The notes beneath the pieces were generated by a model, which made no database searches, was not told the DNA's origin, and saw only the letters and a list, made by a program, of their open reading frames with translations. From NCBI RefSeq assembly GCF_007752135.1, contig NZ_CP036298.1, forward strand, positions 2,108,001 to 2,172,000: a stretch of DNA of 64,000 bases. Direction: 5' to 3'. Each line of letters begins with the position of its first letter. Positions within the stretch are counted from its first letter, which is position 1. Positions 28,349 to 37,577 of this stretch are shown here, one piece after another. Position numbers and translations under genes: made by a program. This DNA comes from Aureliella helgolandensis. GTDB taxonomy: Bacteria; Planctomycetota; Planctomycetia; Pirellulales; Pirellulaceae.

Positions 28349-30568
28349 TCAAACACTCGCAACTGTAAAGTCGAGCCCGCGCAGGCGCGTCTTTCCATTG
28401 CTAACCAGCAAGTCGACCAGATCCGAGGAGAGCGGCTGGTATTCATCCGAACCAACTAGACGAATCTGATAGTCGCCAGTATGCGCAAACGAATTGAAGC
28501 GGTAATTTCCACGAGAATCACTAGTGGTGGAGTCGACCACCTCTCCGGAATCGTCCAAAAGTTCGAGCGTCACTCCAGCAACTCCCGTGGACGATTGGGG
28601 ATGCTTGGCCCCCTTCTGGGAACTAGGAGCGTCCATCTGCAGATTCACGGTCCCGCTCACCTCAGCGATCATGAAGAAGACATTGTCTTGCAAGCCCTCT
28701 ACCTCAGTGTTTCGCTCGATAATGTCGGACAGCGAAGTTTGTTGGAGCTGCCGTAAGGCCGATCCCTGGAACGAAGTCTCGTACCAGAAGCGATCTCCGT
28801 CGCGGAGTCTCTCGAACTGGTCCGCAATGATCGTTTGCGCCAGTTCTCCCACGGAGGCGTTGCGCACATGATCCTCCGCTAGCAGTCCGACCCACAGGTC
28901 GATATTGTTGACATCGCCGTAAAGGGATTCAAGATTTTGCTGCAATTCGACGTCGCTGGTGATGTCATCGAACGAGTCGAACGCCTCCAATCCGTAGGCT
29001 TCACGGGTGGCATTGTAGTCGGCCAAACCATGATCGCGACCGCGTTGTATATTGAGCGCGACGAGATCAAGCCCTCCCGAGCCAGGAGGGCCAAACAGCG
29101 CGTTTCGGAGACTATCGACTACTTCCAGGTCGATTTCCTGGGCTAACGTGGACGCGTCGTATTTCAATATCGAGTCGATCCCGGTTTCTTCCAACAGCTG
29201 CGGATTCAGGAACGCTTCAGTCAGAGGGATTTCCTCGCCAACGGGTCTGCCATCATTGTCGAAGAATTCCACGTCATCATTGAGCGTGCTGTGCCCGAAA
29301 CGGAATGCTGCTGTCGAGAACTCATTGGCGATCGTAGGGTTAACCGATGCGTCGTATCCGTCGTAGCTCGAAAGTGCGTCCTTTCCCAGCAAGGCTGGAA
29401 GGAACTCGTTGTAGGTAATCGCTTGGATCTCTGCGATGACAATGGCGCGTGCCTGTTGATAGATTTCCTCGTCGGTGAGGGACGTATCGCCGGCGGAGAT
29501 GGCGTCCGCCAATCGATTGTGTTCACGGACAAACAAGGTCTGAAGCGAGGTTAGTGCGACGTTCTCGCTGGCTCGGATGTCACCCGCCATAATTTGGCCA
29601 TCCGCATCGGTAGGCAAAAGACCATCGTCGGTTATCAACATCCGGCCCCCCTCGAATTCCCTGAGGCTGTTTGCCGTCTCCAGGTCACTGCCGTAGACCT
29701 GCGATCCATCCACAAAAGCAGTGATCTCGCTCACTTGTTCCCGCGGGTTTTCCTCTGAAGTGCCTGTCCCCTCTGCAAACTGTGAACGCGTCAGGGAGAT
29801 CGTCACCTCGCCCGTCGAAGTGGGGTCAAACTGGAGGTCGCCGGTGGGAACTTCAATTTCAAGCGATTCGGGGTCCTCGACTTGGTTTAGCGTTAGATCG
29901 ATATCGTGATCGATGAACTGCCCCCAGACATAGATGAATGCGGAGAGTCCCCGGTCATTGGTCGTCCCCTCAGGATCAGCGTCGGAAAGTAGGTTGCTGA
30001 TCTCCCGAGTGCTTGGGCGGTCCGCACCAGCAGGGGTCGAAATACCGTCGTCATATTCGGCATCCGCAATTCGCAACAGCTCTTCACCCGTGCTTCCCAG
30101 CTCAGGGGATTCCAGATTGTTGTTGGTCCCATCAATCGATCGAACCTCGTCGGGCGCACTGGGGATAGTTTTTTCGATTGTCGGCTGTTGCCCATGCATC
30201 CCCTGCTCGCCTCGGTTCAGACGATTGATGACCATCAATGCATCGAGCGGTGACCGAAATCCGTCGTTGCTGACGTCGATGAAATGCAGAGCATCCGATC
30301 CTCGCTGTTGGTTCATGGAATCGATCACAATCAATGCATCCATGGGCGTAACAAGACCGTCGTCGTTGACGTCCTCGGCATCAAAGCGATTGTGGTGAAA
30401 CGGTTGAAAGTCAGCCGCTAACAACCTCCTCGTTTCCAACGTCTCGCCCCGCAGACGTCTCGCGTACCGCTTTCGCGGAGATCGTTTCAGCGCGTTGCGG
30501 CGCAATCTACGCCCAAGGCTCCGTAGGAGAATTTGAACAGACTGAGTAGTGGATTCCAAAAGCGACAT
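28349..30568 (-). CDS. Secreted animal-type haem peroxidase with dockerin-like repeats
   Basis: About 740 residues. An Arg-rich N-terminus and 'GETLETRRLLAADF' form the LEPR-type motif. Two dockerin-like Ca-binding repeats follow (near 66-83 and 98-118: 'DVNDDGLVTPMDAL' and 'DVSNDGFRSPLDAL'). The rest is an animal haem peroxidase (An_peroxidase) domain with 'WGQFIDHDIDLTLNQ' (distal His and Ca site), 'LFVREHNRLADAI' and 'AAFRFGHSTLND' (proximal His). The last 90 residues look like an SdrD/Cna B-type Ig-like domain ('GNYRFNSFAHTGDYQIRLVG'). The frame is open to 30886, but ATG 30568 gives the usual short basic leader before the LEPR motif. It probably acts outside the cell, using H2O2 for oxidation or halogenation. 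Confidence 0.9.
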   Translation of the reverse strand: MSLLESTTQSVQILLRSLGRRLRRNALKRSPRKRYARRLRGETLETRRLLAADFQPFHHNRFDAEDVNDDGLVTPMDALIVIDSMNQQRGSDALHFIDVSNDGFRSPLDALMVINRLNRGEQGMHGQQPTIEKTIPSAPDEVRSIDGTNNNLESPELGSTGEELLRIADAEYDDGISTPAGADRPSTREISNLLSDADPEGTTNDRGLSAFIYVWGQFIDHDIDLTLNQVEDPESLEIEVPTGDLQFDPTSTGEVTISLTRSQFAEGTGTSEENPREQVSEITAFVDGSQVYGSDLETANSLREFEGGRMLITDDGLLPTDADGQIMAGDIRASENVALTSLQTLFVREHNRLADAISAGDTSLTDEEIYQQARAIVIAEIQAITYNEFLPALLGKDALSSYDGYDASVNPTIANEFSTAAFRFGHSTLNDDVEFFDNDGRPVGEEIPLTEAFLNPQLLEETGIDSILKYDASTLAQEIDLEVVDSLRNALFGPPGSGGLDLVALNIQRGRDHGLADYNATREAYGLEAFDSFDDITSDVELQQNLESLYGDVNNIDLWVGLLAEDHVRNASVGELAQTIIADQFERLRDGDRFWYETSFQGSALRQLQQTSLSDIIERNTEVEGLQDNVFFMIAEVSGTVNLQMDAPSSQKGAKHPQSSTGVAGVTLELLDDSGEVVDSTTSDSRGNYRFNSFAHTGDYQIRLVGSDEYQPLSSDLVDLLVSNGKTRLRGLDFTVASV

Positions 30569-31119
30569 GGTCAAGCCCCGCGAAAAGATGAGAAGATCGG
30601 AGCACGTCGAGATCCTTGACAGTGAGAGCTGCACTCCTGCAGGCATCACCCAATCAAAGAATCCAATCCGTCGAGGTGCCCCCAGACTGGTAGGACTCCA
30701 AACGTGTTGAAACGTCACGAGTGCTGTGCCAAAAATCTCAAGTGCAGTGCCAATAAAAGACACTCTCCGAACACCGCATCGGATGGCCTTTAAGCGTTTG
30801 CCCATGAGTGGAATTCCGCCCCTGGGGCGCTGAGCAAGGAGTGGCCAGGTTGACCAGGCAATGCTCGTCTGGGCAACTTTGCGCAACGGGAGCAGCGAGC
30901 CAGTGCATTACGAGGCAGCGGTTGCGTCGCGTAGGACGGTAAATTTTGTTCGCCAAGTCAATTGCGGTATCAAAAATGCAGCATGGTTGCCTTGCTTGGG
31001 GACACTTGATGGTACTTAGGGCTCGGAACGTTTGTCGAGCTCTGTCGCAACTTGGCGATACTGCATTCGTGTTTGCTCACAGCTACCAATACCGCGCCAG
31101 GCGCGGAGGAGCGTTTCAT
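30569..31119. other. Divergent intergenic region before the Gly/Tyr-rich gene
   Basis: About 550 bp. Both flanking frames stay open into it (to 30886 on the minus strand and from 30946 on the plus strand), but neither extension has a ribosome binding site or a signal peptide, so it is treated as non-coding. GGAGGA at 31105-31110 is the ribosome binding site for ATG 31120. Confidence 0.4.
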
Positions 31120-31740
31120 ATGTTACTCCAGATTGTTCAGAAACTCGTGTTTGGATTCGCAGCTACCGCATTCGTTTCCACTTCGGCTGTCGCCCTGGCC
31201 CAACGCGCTGGTGGCGGCGGCTATGCGCGTGGAGGAATGTCCTACATGGGTGGTGGTGTTTCTAGCCACAGCTATTCCGGATACGGACGCTCCGGTGGCT
31301 ATGGTTCCGCTTACGGCAACTACAACCGACCTAGTATTAGTCTGTCGATCGGTGGTGGCTCGCCCTACGGCCTGGGTTATGGTGCGGGGTATGGTGGATT
31401 CCGCTACGGCCAGGGCTATTCGGGCGGAGGGTATCGCGTGGGTTCCGGGGGCTACGGCTATCGCAGCTCCAGCTATCCCTACATTGCCGCCCAGGGAAAC
31501 TACTCGCCCTATCGAGCTAGAGCCTCCCGCTATCCCCAAACGTATGCCCAACCAGCGCTACGCGGTCGAACCAGCAGCGGTCAAGCAGGTTATGGCAACT
31601 ACTCGCATTCTGGGACGGCAAATCAGCGCGCCGTTGGCTCAAGGGTTTCTCCCACGTCCGATTTGCGGCCAGGGATGGTGTTGTCGGATGGCTCCACCGT
31701 GCTGTCCGTCGGGCCAATTGGCGGACGAGCCAGCCGTTAG
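31120..31740 (+). CDS. Secreted Gly/Tyr/Ser-rich low-complexity protein
   Basis: About 206 residues. The signal peptide is 'LVFGFAATAFVSTSAVALA' followed by QRAGGGG. The middle is built from loose Gly-Tyr-Ser repeats ('GYGRSGGYGSAYGNY', 'GLGYGAGYGGFRYGQGY'), and the C-terminus is 'LRPGMVLSDGSTVLSVGP'. It is probably an extracellular or cell-wall structural protein. The start is fixed by GGAGGA 9 bases before ATG 31120; the frame is open further upstream but lacks a signal peptide there. Confidence 0.75.
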   Translation: MLLQIVQKLVFGFAATAFVSTSAVALAQRAGGGGYARGGMSYMGGGVSSHSYSGYGRSGGYGSAYGNYNRPSISLSIGGGSPYGLGYGAGYGGFRYGQGYSGGGYRVGSGGYGYRSSSYPYIAAQGNYSPYRARASRYPQTYAQPALRGRTSSGQAGYGNYSHSGTANQRAVGSRVSPTSDLRPGMVLSDGSTVLSVGPIGGRASR

Positions 31741-31960
31741 TAACCGAGGCTCAAGACCCGAGAAGCATCTTGGGCCGTGGGGAGCTCAGCCTTCCCACCC
31801 TGACCCAATCGAGACACCGAACGGGACCTCAGCCGAATTGGTACTGGGGGGGGAATGGGGAACGGGGAGTGAGTGGCTAGGTGCTCTCAATGTCGATTGC
31901 GTCGATTACCAGGTGTCACACTTCGCAGTCGCTGTACAGCCCTCGCCGCTGTCCTTCCAC

Positions 31961-31990
31961 ATTCTTTCTCATTCTTTCTCATTCTTCTCA
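31961..31990. repeat. Short direct repeat (10-bp unit)
   Basis: The unit ATTCTTTCTC occurs twice in tandem, followed by the degenerate copy ATTCTTCTCA. It lies in the long leader in front of the copper ATPase. Confidence 0.7.
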
Positions 31991-32159
31991 CTCAGTCGCG
32001 GCGCGAGTCATCTCTGCCGAGTGTGGCTATGACACGCTCCTGTTTGAGGAGTGTTGCCAGCTGGCTTGAGTTTGCAACTTCAGCGATGGGAATTGCCTCA
32101 GAGGGACTCATTGGGAGGAACCAGACAGATTGGGCTCTTGGCTTTTTCAGGGAGTGCGT

Positions 32160-32176
32160 ATACCGTATAGGGGTAT
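32160..32176. promoter_or_regulatory. CsoR-type operator candidate 1 (ATPase promoter)
   Basis: ATACC-gtatagg-GGTAT, an inverted repeat with 5-bp arms and a 7-bp spacer. It lies 61 bp before the ATPase ATG and matches two other sites in the island exactly in arms and spacing. It resembles reported CsoR operators, which have pseudo-palindromic TACC/GGTA arms. Confidence 0.65.
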
Positions 32177-32236
32177 GCGGCTCGAATCTAGCTTCGTCTT
32201 GTACTGCACAGCTGGATTTTTCATTGAGGACCAGGA

Positions 32237-34618
32237 ATGAACCAAGCGAAGACACAGACTATCGACCCTGTTTGTGGCATGTCGGTCGATGTGGAATCAG
32301 CCCGCTCGTCTACCCACCAGGGTGTAGAGTATTTCTTTTGCAGCGCCTCCTGTCAGAAGAAATTTGAGGCATCGCCGGACGCCGTGCTAGCGAGCGCTTC
32401 CCAGCGGGCTGGAAACTCGGTCGCGCGGACAGGTGAGCCGCTGCACAGTTGCTGCCATGGGGAGAAGAGTTCCGCCAAAGGCCTTCCACCTGTGGACACC
32501 GGTGCCATTTACACTTGCCCGATGCACCTAGAAATTGAGCAGGTCGGTCCAGGCGACTGTCCCATTTGCGGAATGGACCTCGAACCGAAGGTGATTAGCG
32601 CCGCGGCCGAGGAGGATGAGCAGCAATACCTCCAGATGAGGCGACGGTTCTGGGGCAGCGTGGTTCTGTCGGTGCCGTTGCTCGCGATTGCCATGGGCCC
32701 CATGATCGGAGTGCGAATCGCTGACGCGTTTTCGGACCGGAGCTTCGGCTTGCTGCAACTTGCCCTTGCGACTCCGGTGGTGTTTTGGTGTGGCTGGCAA
32801 CTCTTAGTCCGCGGCATCAAATCGTTTCGTTCCATGAATTTGAACATGTTCTCGCTGATCACCGTAGGAACTTTGGCTGCGTTCCTATTTAGCCTGTTTG
32901 TCGTTCTATTTCCCAGTTGGATTCCCACGGCCTTCTTCGAAGATGGCAAACCGCCACTCTACTTTGAAGCTGCGGCAGTCATCACGACTCTCGTATTGCT
33001 CGGTCAGGTATTGGAGCTTCGAGCTCGACAGCAGACCGGCGGTGCCATCCGGGAGTTGATGCAACTCGCTCCCGAAACGGCGCACCGAATTGCCGATAGC
33101 GGTGAGGAAGATGTCCCCTTGGACGCTATTCAACAAGGGGATCGGCTGCGCGTCCGGCCGGGTGAGAAGATTCCTGTGGATGGAAGGGTCTTGAGTGGTT
33201 CGAGCAGCGTTGACGAATCCATGTTGACCGGCGAGCCCCTGCCGGTACAGAAACGGGAAGGGGATGACGTCACTGGCGGCACCCTCAACCAAACTGGTGC
33301 GGTAGTGATGAAAGCCGTTGGCGTCGGTGACGATACGGTTTTGCATCGCATCGTGCAGATGGTAGCCGAAGCGCAGCGAAGCCGCGCTCCAATCCAACAA
33401 TTGGTCGACGTCGTCGCTCGCTATTTTGTTCCCACGGTAATCCTGTGCTCCATCCTGGCCTTCATTGGTTGGGCGGTGTGGGGCCCAGAACCCCGCTTGG
33501 CCTATGCATTCGTCGCCTCAGTGGCCGTCTTAATTATTGCCTGCCCCTGCGCTCTCGGACTAGCAACTCCAATGTCAGTGATGGTCGGAGTCGGGCGGGG
33601 TGCGAGAGAAGGAGTTTTGATCAAGAACGCCGCCGTGTTGGAAGTGCTGGAGAAGGTGGATACCATCGTTATCGACAAGACCGGGACGCTTACGCAGGGG
33701 CGGCCCGAATTGACCAAACTTGAAACCTTGGGGGATTGGCGAGCCAGCGAAATACTGCGGTTGGCAGCAGCCGTCGAGCAGCAAAGCGAACATCCCCTGG
33801 CCCAGGCGGTCGTTCGGAAGTCGCAGGCCGATGCGCTCTCGATACCCGAAGCGAGTAATTTCACGAGCATTACTGGCGGTGGTGTCCGCGCTACCGTTGA
33901 CGGTCACGAGCTGTTGATCGGAAAAGCCTCCTTGCTCGAAGCGCAGGATGTCACCGATCTTGCGATTGGTCGAGAACGCGCTGCAGAGCATCAGCGAGGC
34001 GGGGCAACAGTCATTTTCGTTGCCATTGACGCCCGGCTCGCTGCCTTCATGGTGATCTCCGACCCGATCAAAGAAAGTACCCCGGCCGCACTTGGGGCGC
34101 TGCACGAACTGGGACTGCAAGTGGTCATGCTAACCGGCGATGCTGAATCGACCGCCCGGGCCGTAGCACAGCAGCTGGGAATCGATCAGTTTGAAGCTGG
34201 TGTCTCCCCTCAAGATAAATATGAGTTTGTGCAGCGATTAAAAAGTGAGGGCAAGATCGTGGCCATGGCGGGTGACGGAATCAACGATGCTCCAGCACTC
34301 GCCTTAGCCGACGTTGGCATTGCTATGGGGACCGGAACCGGTGTTGCGATGGAGTCTGCGGGCGTCACCCTAGTGGGAGGTGACCTGCGCGGTATTGCAG
34401 CGGCAGCCCGGTTGAGTCGCAAGACCATGCGCAACATTCGCCAGAATTTGTTTTTTGCGTTTGTCTACAATACGCTTGGCATTCCCTTGGCCGCAGGTCT
34501 GCTCTTTCCGTTTTTCGGCGTCCTGCTTAGCCCCATGATTGCTGCAGCAGCCATGAGCTTCAGTAGCGTGTCCGTCATCCTCAATGCATTGAGGCTCCGC
34601 ACCGCAAGGCTCTCCTGA
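32237..34618 (+). CDS. copA: Copper-translocating P1B-type ATPase
   Basis: A 793-residue heavy-metal ATPase that exports Cu+ from the cytoplasm. Instead of HMA domains the N-terminus has a YHS domain ('[13 protein letters not shown]', '[20 protein letters not shown]') and a heavy-metal-binding domain ('[20 protein letters not shown]', then GMDLEP). The core has about eight membrane helices, the '[11 protein letters not shown]' metal site (CPC), the phosphorylation motif 'DKTGTLTQ', the 'SEHPLAQAV' HP motif, '[14 protein letters not shown]' and '[20 protein letters not shown]'. All catalytic residues are present. GAGG precedes the ATG. A CsoR-type site lies 61 bp upstream and csoR lies downstream. 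The CPC motif fits copper or silver specificity. Confidence 0.95.
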   Translation: MNQAKTQTIDPVCGMSVDVESARSSTHQGVEYFFCSASCQKKFEASPDAVLASASQRAGNSVARTGEPLHSCCHGEKSSAKGLPPVDTGAIYTCPMHLEIEQVGPGDCPICGMDLEPKVISAAAEEDEQQYLQMRRRFWGSVVLSVPLLAIAMGPMIGVRIADAFSDRSFGLLQLALATPVVFWCGWQLLVRGIKSFRSMNLNMFSLITVGTLAAFLFSLFVVLFPSWIPTAFFEDGKPPLYFEAAAVITTLVLLGQVLELRARQQTGGAIRELMQLAPETAHRIADSGEEDVPLDAIQQGDRLRVRPGEKIPVDGRVLSGSSSVDESMLTGEPLPVQKREGDDVTGGTLNQTGAVVMKAVGVGDDTVLHRIVQMVAEAQRSRAPIQQLVDVVARYFVPTVILCSILAFIGWAVWGPEPRLAYAFVASVAVLIIACPCALGLATPMSVMVGVGRGAREGVLIKNAAVLEVLEKVDTIVIDKTGTLTQGRPELTKLETLGDWRASEILRLAAAVEQQSEHPLAQAVVRKSQADALSIPEASNFTSITGGGVRATVDGHELLIGKASLLEAQDVTDLAIGRERAAEHQRGGATVIFVAIDARLAAFMVISDPIKESTPAALGALHELGLQVVMLTGDAESTARAVAQQLGIDQFEAGVSPQDKYEFVQRLKSEGKIVAMAGDGINDAPALALADVGIAMGTGTGVAMESAGVTLVGGDLRGIAAAARLSRKTMRNIRQNLFFAFVYNTLGIPLAAGLLFPFFGVLLSPMIAAAAMSFSSVSVILNALRLRTARLS

Positions 34619-34730
34619 ATCTCGCAGCCTTCCTGAAAAAATTGCGTAGCTCTCCTAAAGATTGCTACTCATGTTACCCGGCGGCAGGCCTTCAGCATTC
34701 TCCCACCACGTTGTCGGATTTCCAACAATC

Positions 34731-34740
34731 GGGTATACCC
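34731..34740. promoter_or_regulatory. Palindrome GGGTATACCC upstream of csoR
   Basis: A perfect 10-bp palindrome made of the same half-site (GGTAT/ATACC) as the three 17-bp sites but back to back, about 200 bp before the csoR ATG. It may be a degenerate CsoR site; spacing differs from the other three, so support is weaker. Confidence 0.3.
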
Positions 34741-34942
34741 AAGCGAGCCATCTCTCACCATGGGCCAACCAGACGCTTCAGGTGAGAGCGTTCACATTCG
34801 ATCGGCTTGCAATCGTGGATGCACATTGGGGCTCAATGGAATTCGAAACGGACATGCGCTAGGCGTTTGTTCCTCGCCTTCTTGATTGCCTGGCACACTG
34901 GCCAGCCCTGGGGCTGGCATGTCAAACGCGTGGATAGTACCG

Positions 34943-35230
34943 ATGCTTAACGAAGATGGAAAAAAGAAACTACTCAATCGCATTCGGCGGATCAACGGAC
35001 AAGTCGATGCCGTTGGTCGTATGCTCGAAAATGACGAGTACTGCGTGGATGTGCTAATGCAAATCTCAGCTGCTACCGGTGCGCTTGCCAAGGTCGGACA
35101 GATTGTGCTGGAAAATCACCTCAAGACCTGTGTCGCTAACGCCATGCAAAATAGCGATGACGAAGATCGCGATGCGAAACTGGAAGAGCTGATCCAAGTC
35201 TTTCGCAAGTACGCTGGTGTCTTGGACTAA
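34943..35230 (+). CDS. csoR: CsoR-type copper-sensing repressor
   Basis: A 95-residue all-helical repressor of the CsoR/RcnR/FrmR (DUF156) family. The N-terminal helix 'LLNRIRRINGQVDAVGRMLE' is typical. The copper ligands are all present: Cys34 in 'EYCVDV', His59 and Cys63 in 'ENHLKTC', with the C-x24-H-x3-C spacing of copper-sensing members. This separates it from RcnR (Ni/Co) and FrmR (formaldehyde). The start is ATG 34943, close to the family's usual length; ATG 34919 or TTG 34886 would add 8 or 19 residues. It lies just after the copper ATPase gene on the same strand. It probably binds the ATACC-N7-GGTAT sites in this island and is released by Cu+. Confidence 0.9.
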   Translation: MLNEDGKKKLLNRIRRINGQVDAVGRMLENDEYCVDVLMQISAATGALAKVGQIVLENHLKTCVANAMQNSDDEDRDAKLEELIQVFRKYAGVLD

Positions 35231-35533
35231 GAAGAAGTTGCCGTTGCACTCAAGCAGCGGGATGGGCAGCCAGCCACACTTCTTGAAAAACCTTCTTTTG
35301 GTGGGCTCGCTACCAGCCGTATCGATGCGAGTCCAGTGGCAGAAATCCGAGCCCACTTACTGGTTGCCTAGGCGATTTCCGTCTGGATTACGTCTCAGGA
35401 ATTCTGCAACTCGGCGGCGTCCACTCTCTTTACCACACCCGCTATACTGTCTGCCCTAGCTTCATGCCGGACAGTTGTTTTGCCCATGGTCCACCTTGAT
35501 CTTCTCCTCTAACTCCTATCGGAACGCTGATCG
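35231..35533. other. Intergenic region after csoR
   Basis: About 300 bp between csoR and the PEP-CTERM gene. I see no gene, operator-like site or clear terminator in it. Confidence 0.35.
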
Positions 35534-36163
35534 ATGATTCGAGCAATTCACTTTACTGCCGCGTTTGCGGCTATTCTGGTCGCCACCGCAGGACAGGTGC
35601 GTGCCGAATTTATGACATTCGAGGATGTCCCGGGAGGCAGCCTTCAAAACAAGAGCGGAGAAGTGGGGCGATACCGAGGGTACAATTTCAGCAGGAATTT
35701 GGATTGGATCGACTTGGACGGCAATACCTGGCCCTACGGGGCCCACGGTGGAGAGTTCGCAATTCTTAATAGCGATACCGGGGTGGGGCTTATCTCCAAG
35801 GTTGATGGAACCGATTTCGTGTTCGAGGGACTGTGGGCAAAAAAGTGGCTCACCTCGCCTGAGTCCGGTGGTCTAGATTCTTTGTCAGGTGTTTTGCAAG
35901 GCTACAACAACGGGACGCAGGTCTGGTCGGTGCCCACCAGTTTGAACGGCAGCTACCGTTTTTACGAAGCGCAAGGCGGTGCGATTGATGAACTGCGATT
36001 GGGACTTGGCAATTTCTTTTTGGTGGACGACATCACGTTGAACCCCGCCACGGTCGCGATTCCTGAGCCCTCCTCCCTCACTCTCCTAGGAACGGGACTG
36101 GTTGCACTCTGCATCGGTGCAACCCGCCACCGCCGTCGTCAATCCGATTCGATAGTGGCATAA
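35534..36163 (+). CDS. PEP-CTERM sorted exported protein
   Basis: 209 residues. An N-terminal signal peptide ('FTAAFAAILVATAGQVRA') is followed by a beta-rich domain of about 140 residues ('FEDVPGGSLQNKSG', 'DSLSGVLQGYNNGTQVW'). The C-terminus is a textbook PEP-CTERM sorting signal: 'PEPSSLTLLGTGLVALCIG' followed by the basic tail RHRRR. This implies recognition by an exosortase, which is not encoded in this window. The domain resembles DUF4465-type or similar secreted beta proteins, but that is not certain. It has no obvious link to metal handling although it lies inside the copper island. Confidence 0.85.
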   Translation: MIRAIHFTAAFAAILVATAGQVRAEFMTFEDVPGGSLQNKSGEVGRYRGYNFSRNLDWIDLDGNTWPYGAHGGEFAILNSDTGVGLISKVDGTDFVFEGLWAKKWLTSPESGGLDSLSGVLQGYNNGTQVWSVPTSLNGSYRFYEAQGGAIDELRLGLGNFFLVDDITLNPATVAIPEPSSLTLLGTGLVALCIGATRHRRRQSDSIVA

Positions 36164-36205
36164 GAATCTGACATCCGAACTGGCATCCCTACTGGCGATT
36201 GAAGG

Positions 36206-36268
36206 GCGGGGGAGGCGTGTTGCTTCATCACTCCCAAAGGGTGTGAATCCACAGGACACCTCCCCCGC
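36206..36268. terminator. GC-rich inverted repeat between convergent genes
   Basis: Arms GCGGGGGAGG (36206-36215) and CCTCCCCCGC (36259-36268) are perfectly complementary, and a smaller CACTCCC/GGGTGTG stem lies within the loop. Its place between two converging genes suits a bidirectional terminator. There is no T-tract. Confidence 0.5.
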
Positions 36269-36334
36269 GCGTGCGGTTGAGAATGGGCGTGGGAAACGGA
36301 GAACAATGCGTTCAGCGGTTTCCCCTGCCGCATC

Positions 36335-37474
36335 TCATCGAATGGTGGGCGCACTTATTCCCTGCTCAGCAAGGATTGCTAAGTATTTCTGCGGTTCAGC
36401 AGCAATCTTTTTTGCACAGCCTGGACAGCAAATGTAGATTGCCCTGCCGTCTGCGTTGACCTTAAAGGGACCTCCCATCGCTTCGAGCGGCTCGTCCATC
36501 ACAGGGCACCGCTTTTGGGCAGCCACAAAGGGGGCATCGATTGCGCTGACTTTGAAGATGCCAGGTCGGACTTGATCGCTACCTTCAGCAACAACCGCTG
36601 GTGCACTTCCGTAGACCATCGCCAAATATTTGGCCGGTTCCGCCTGCACCTTCTTGATGCAGCCTTTACAGCACAAGTAGATGGGGTGTTCTCCGATCAA
36701 CACCTTGATCGGCTGCCCCATGCCTCCCAACGGTTCATCCATCACCGGGCAAACTTTCTGTTGTGCGATAAGAGCTGCGTCCGCAGCGGTCGCCGAGCTG
36801 ATCAGGATCTTGGGGCGCCCTGCCGCATATTGGGCAGGATTCGAGTGAATAGCGTCAGTGCAACCCGCGCAGCAGACGTACACGATTTTTCCCTGCACGT
36901 TGACGGCAAGCGGATCGCCCATGCTGCCAAGTGGCTTACCACTGACGGGACAGATTTTTTGACGTGCGATGGCTGCTGACGCAAGCTGCAGCTCACTAAC
37001 CGGAACGGTCGCCACCTCTTGCAGTGTCAGCGGCAGGCTGCCAATGCCTGAAAGCCCAATCAATTGCAGTTCAATTTCGATTTGTTGCCCCGCAATCTTG
37101 GACAGGTTAACGGGAGCCGTTAGTCCTCCCTTGCCATCGGGCAAGAGATCATAGCGATAGCGTTTGGCATTGCCTTCGATACGTAGAGAGGCCGCACCGC
37201 GCCCCTGCTCCACGGACATCGGTTGACCATCGCGGTCGAAGACAAACAACGCGATGCCGCCTTGGGACAATACCGTTTCCAACTGCAAAGAGCCCACCTG
37301 TTTCAGTGTTCCGCCATGCGGACCCTGTTGTGGTCGAGCGGTGGAGTGGGGGGGAGCTGAAACCGCTTGCTGATACAGTTGCGCAGTTTTGGGCGGCTGA
37401 GCGTCTGCAGCGATGGGCCAGATCGTGACTAGCATCCCTGCCAGGACAAACTGCTTAATGAAACCGTAATTCAT
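36335..37474 (-). CDS. Secreted metal-binding protein with three Cys...CCxxC modules
   Basis: 379 residues. A signal peptide ('FVLAGMLVTIWPIAADA') precedes a 130-residue domain of unknown fold. Three near-identical modules of about 50 residues follow. Each has Cys, then 'PLGxMGxP' and 'V..G..IY', then CCxxC exactly 26 residues after the first Cys: C175/C201-C202-C205, C242/C268-C269-C272 and C323/C349-C350-C353. The pattern is related to YHS and TRASH-type metal-binding domains but has an extra Cys. It probably binds copper in the periplasm. ATG 37474 is used because of the ribosome binding site GGAGAACAGAG; the frame is open further upstream into cusA. It is the last gene of the minus-strand cus cluster, 103 bp after cusA. 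A two-module paralogue lies at 47412. Confidence 0.82.
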   Translation of the reverse strand: MNYGFIKQFVLAGMLVTIWPIAADAQPPKTAQLYQQAVSAPPHSTARPQQGPHGGTLKQVGSLQLETVLSQGGIALFVFDRDGQPMSVEQGRGAASLRIEGNAKRYRYDLLPDGKGGLTAPVNLSKIAGQQIEIELQLIGLSGIGSLPLTLQEVATVPVSELQLASAAIARQKICPVSGKPLGSMGDPLAVNVQGKIVYVCCAGCTDAIHSNPAQYAAGRPKILISSATAADAALIAQQKVCPVMDEPLGGMGQPIKVLIGEHPIYLCCKGCIKKVQAEPAKYLAMVYGSAPAVVAEGSDQVRPGIFKVSAIDAPFVAAQKRCPVMDEPLEAMGGPFKVNADGRAIYICCPGCAKKIAAEPQKYLAILAEQGISAPTIR

Positions 37475-37577
37475 CTCTGTTCTCCAAGTGATCTTTCTTG
37501 AGACAAAATTCCTCCAAGGGCTTCCGTGCTCCTTGGATGCATGAAGGGAATGTTCCTTCACCAGAAAGTAAAAAGAG

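Larger units (their letters stand above)
31741..32236. other. Upstream region of the copper ATPase gene
   Basis: About 495 bp without a supported gene. It contains the 10-bp direct repeat at 31961 and the 17-bp operator-like site at 32160. A weak promoter can be read as TTGGCT (32138), a 17-base gap and TACCGT (32161), which would put the operator-like site over the -10 element. Confidence 0.45.

Noticed and set aside
30569-30886. N-terminal extension of the haem peroxidase frame
   Set aside because: It would put over 100 residues before the LEPR motif, which in other proteins lies near the N-terminus, and it has no signal-like or domain features.
30946-31119. N-terminal extension of the Gly/Tyr-rich protein
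   Set aside because: The signal peptide and a strong ribosome binding site support ATG 31120 instead.
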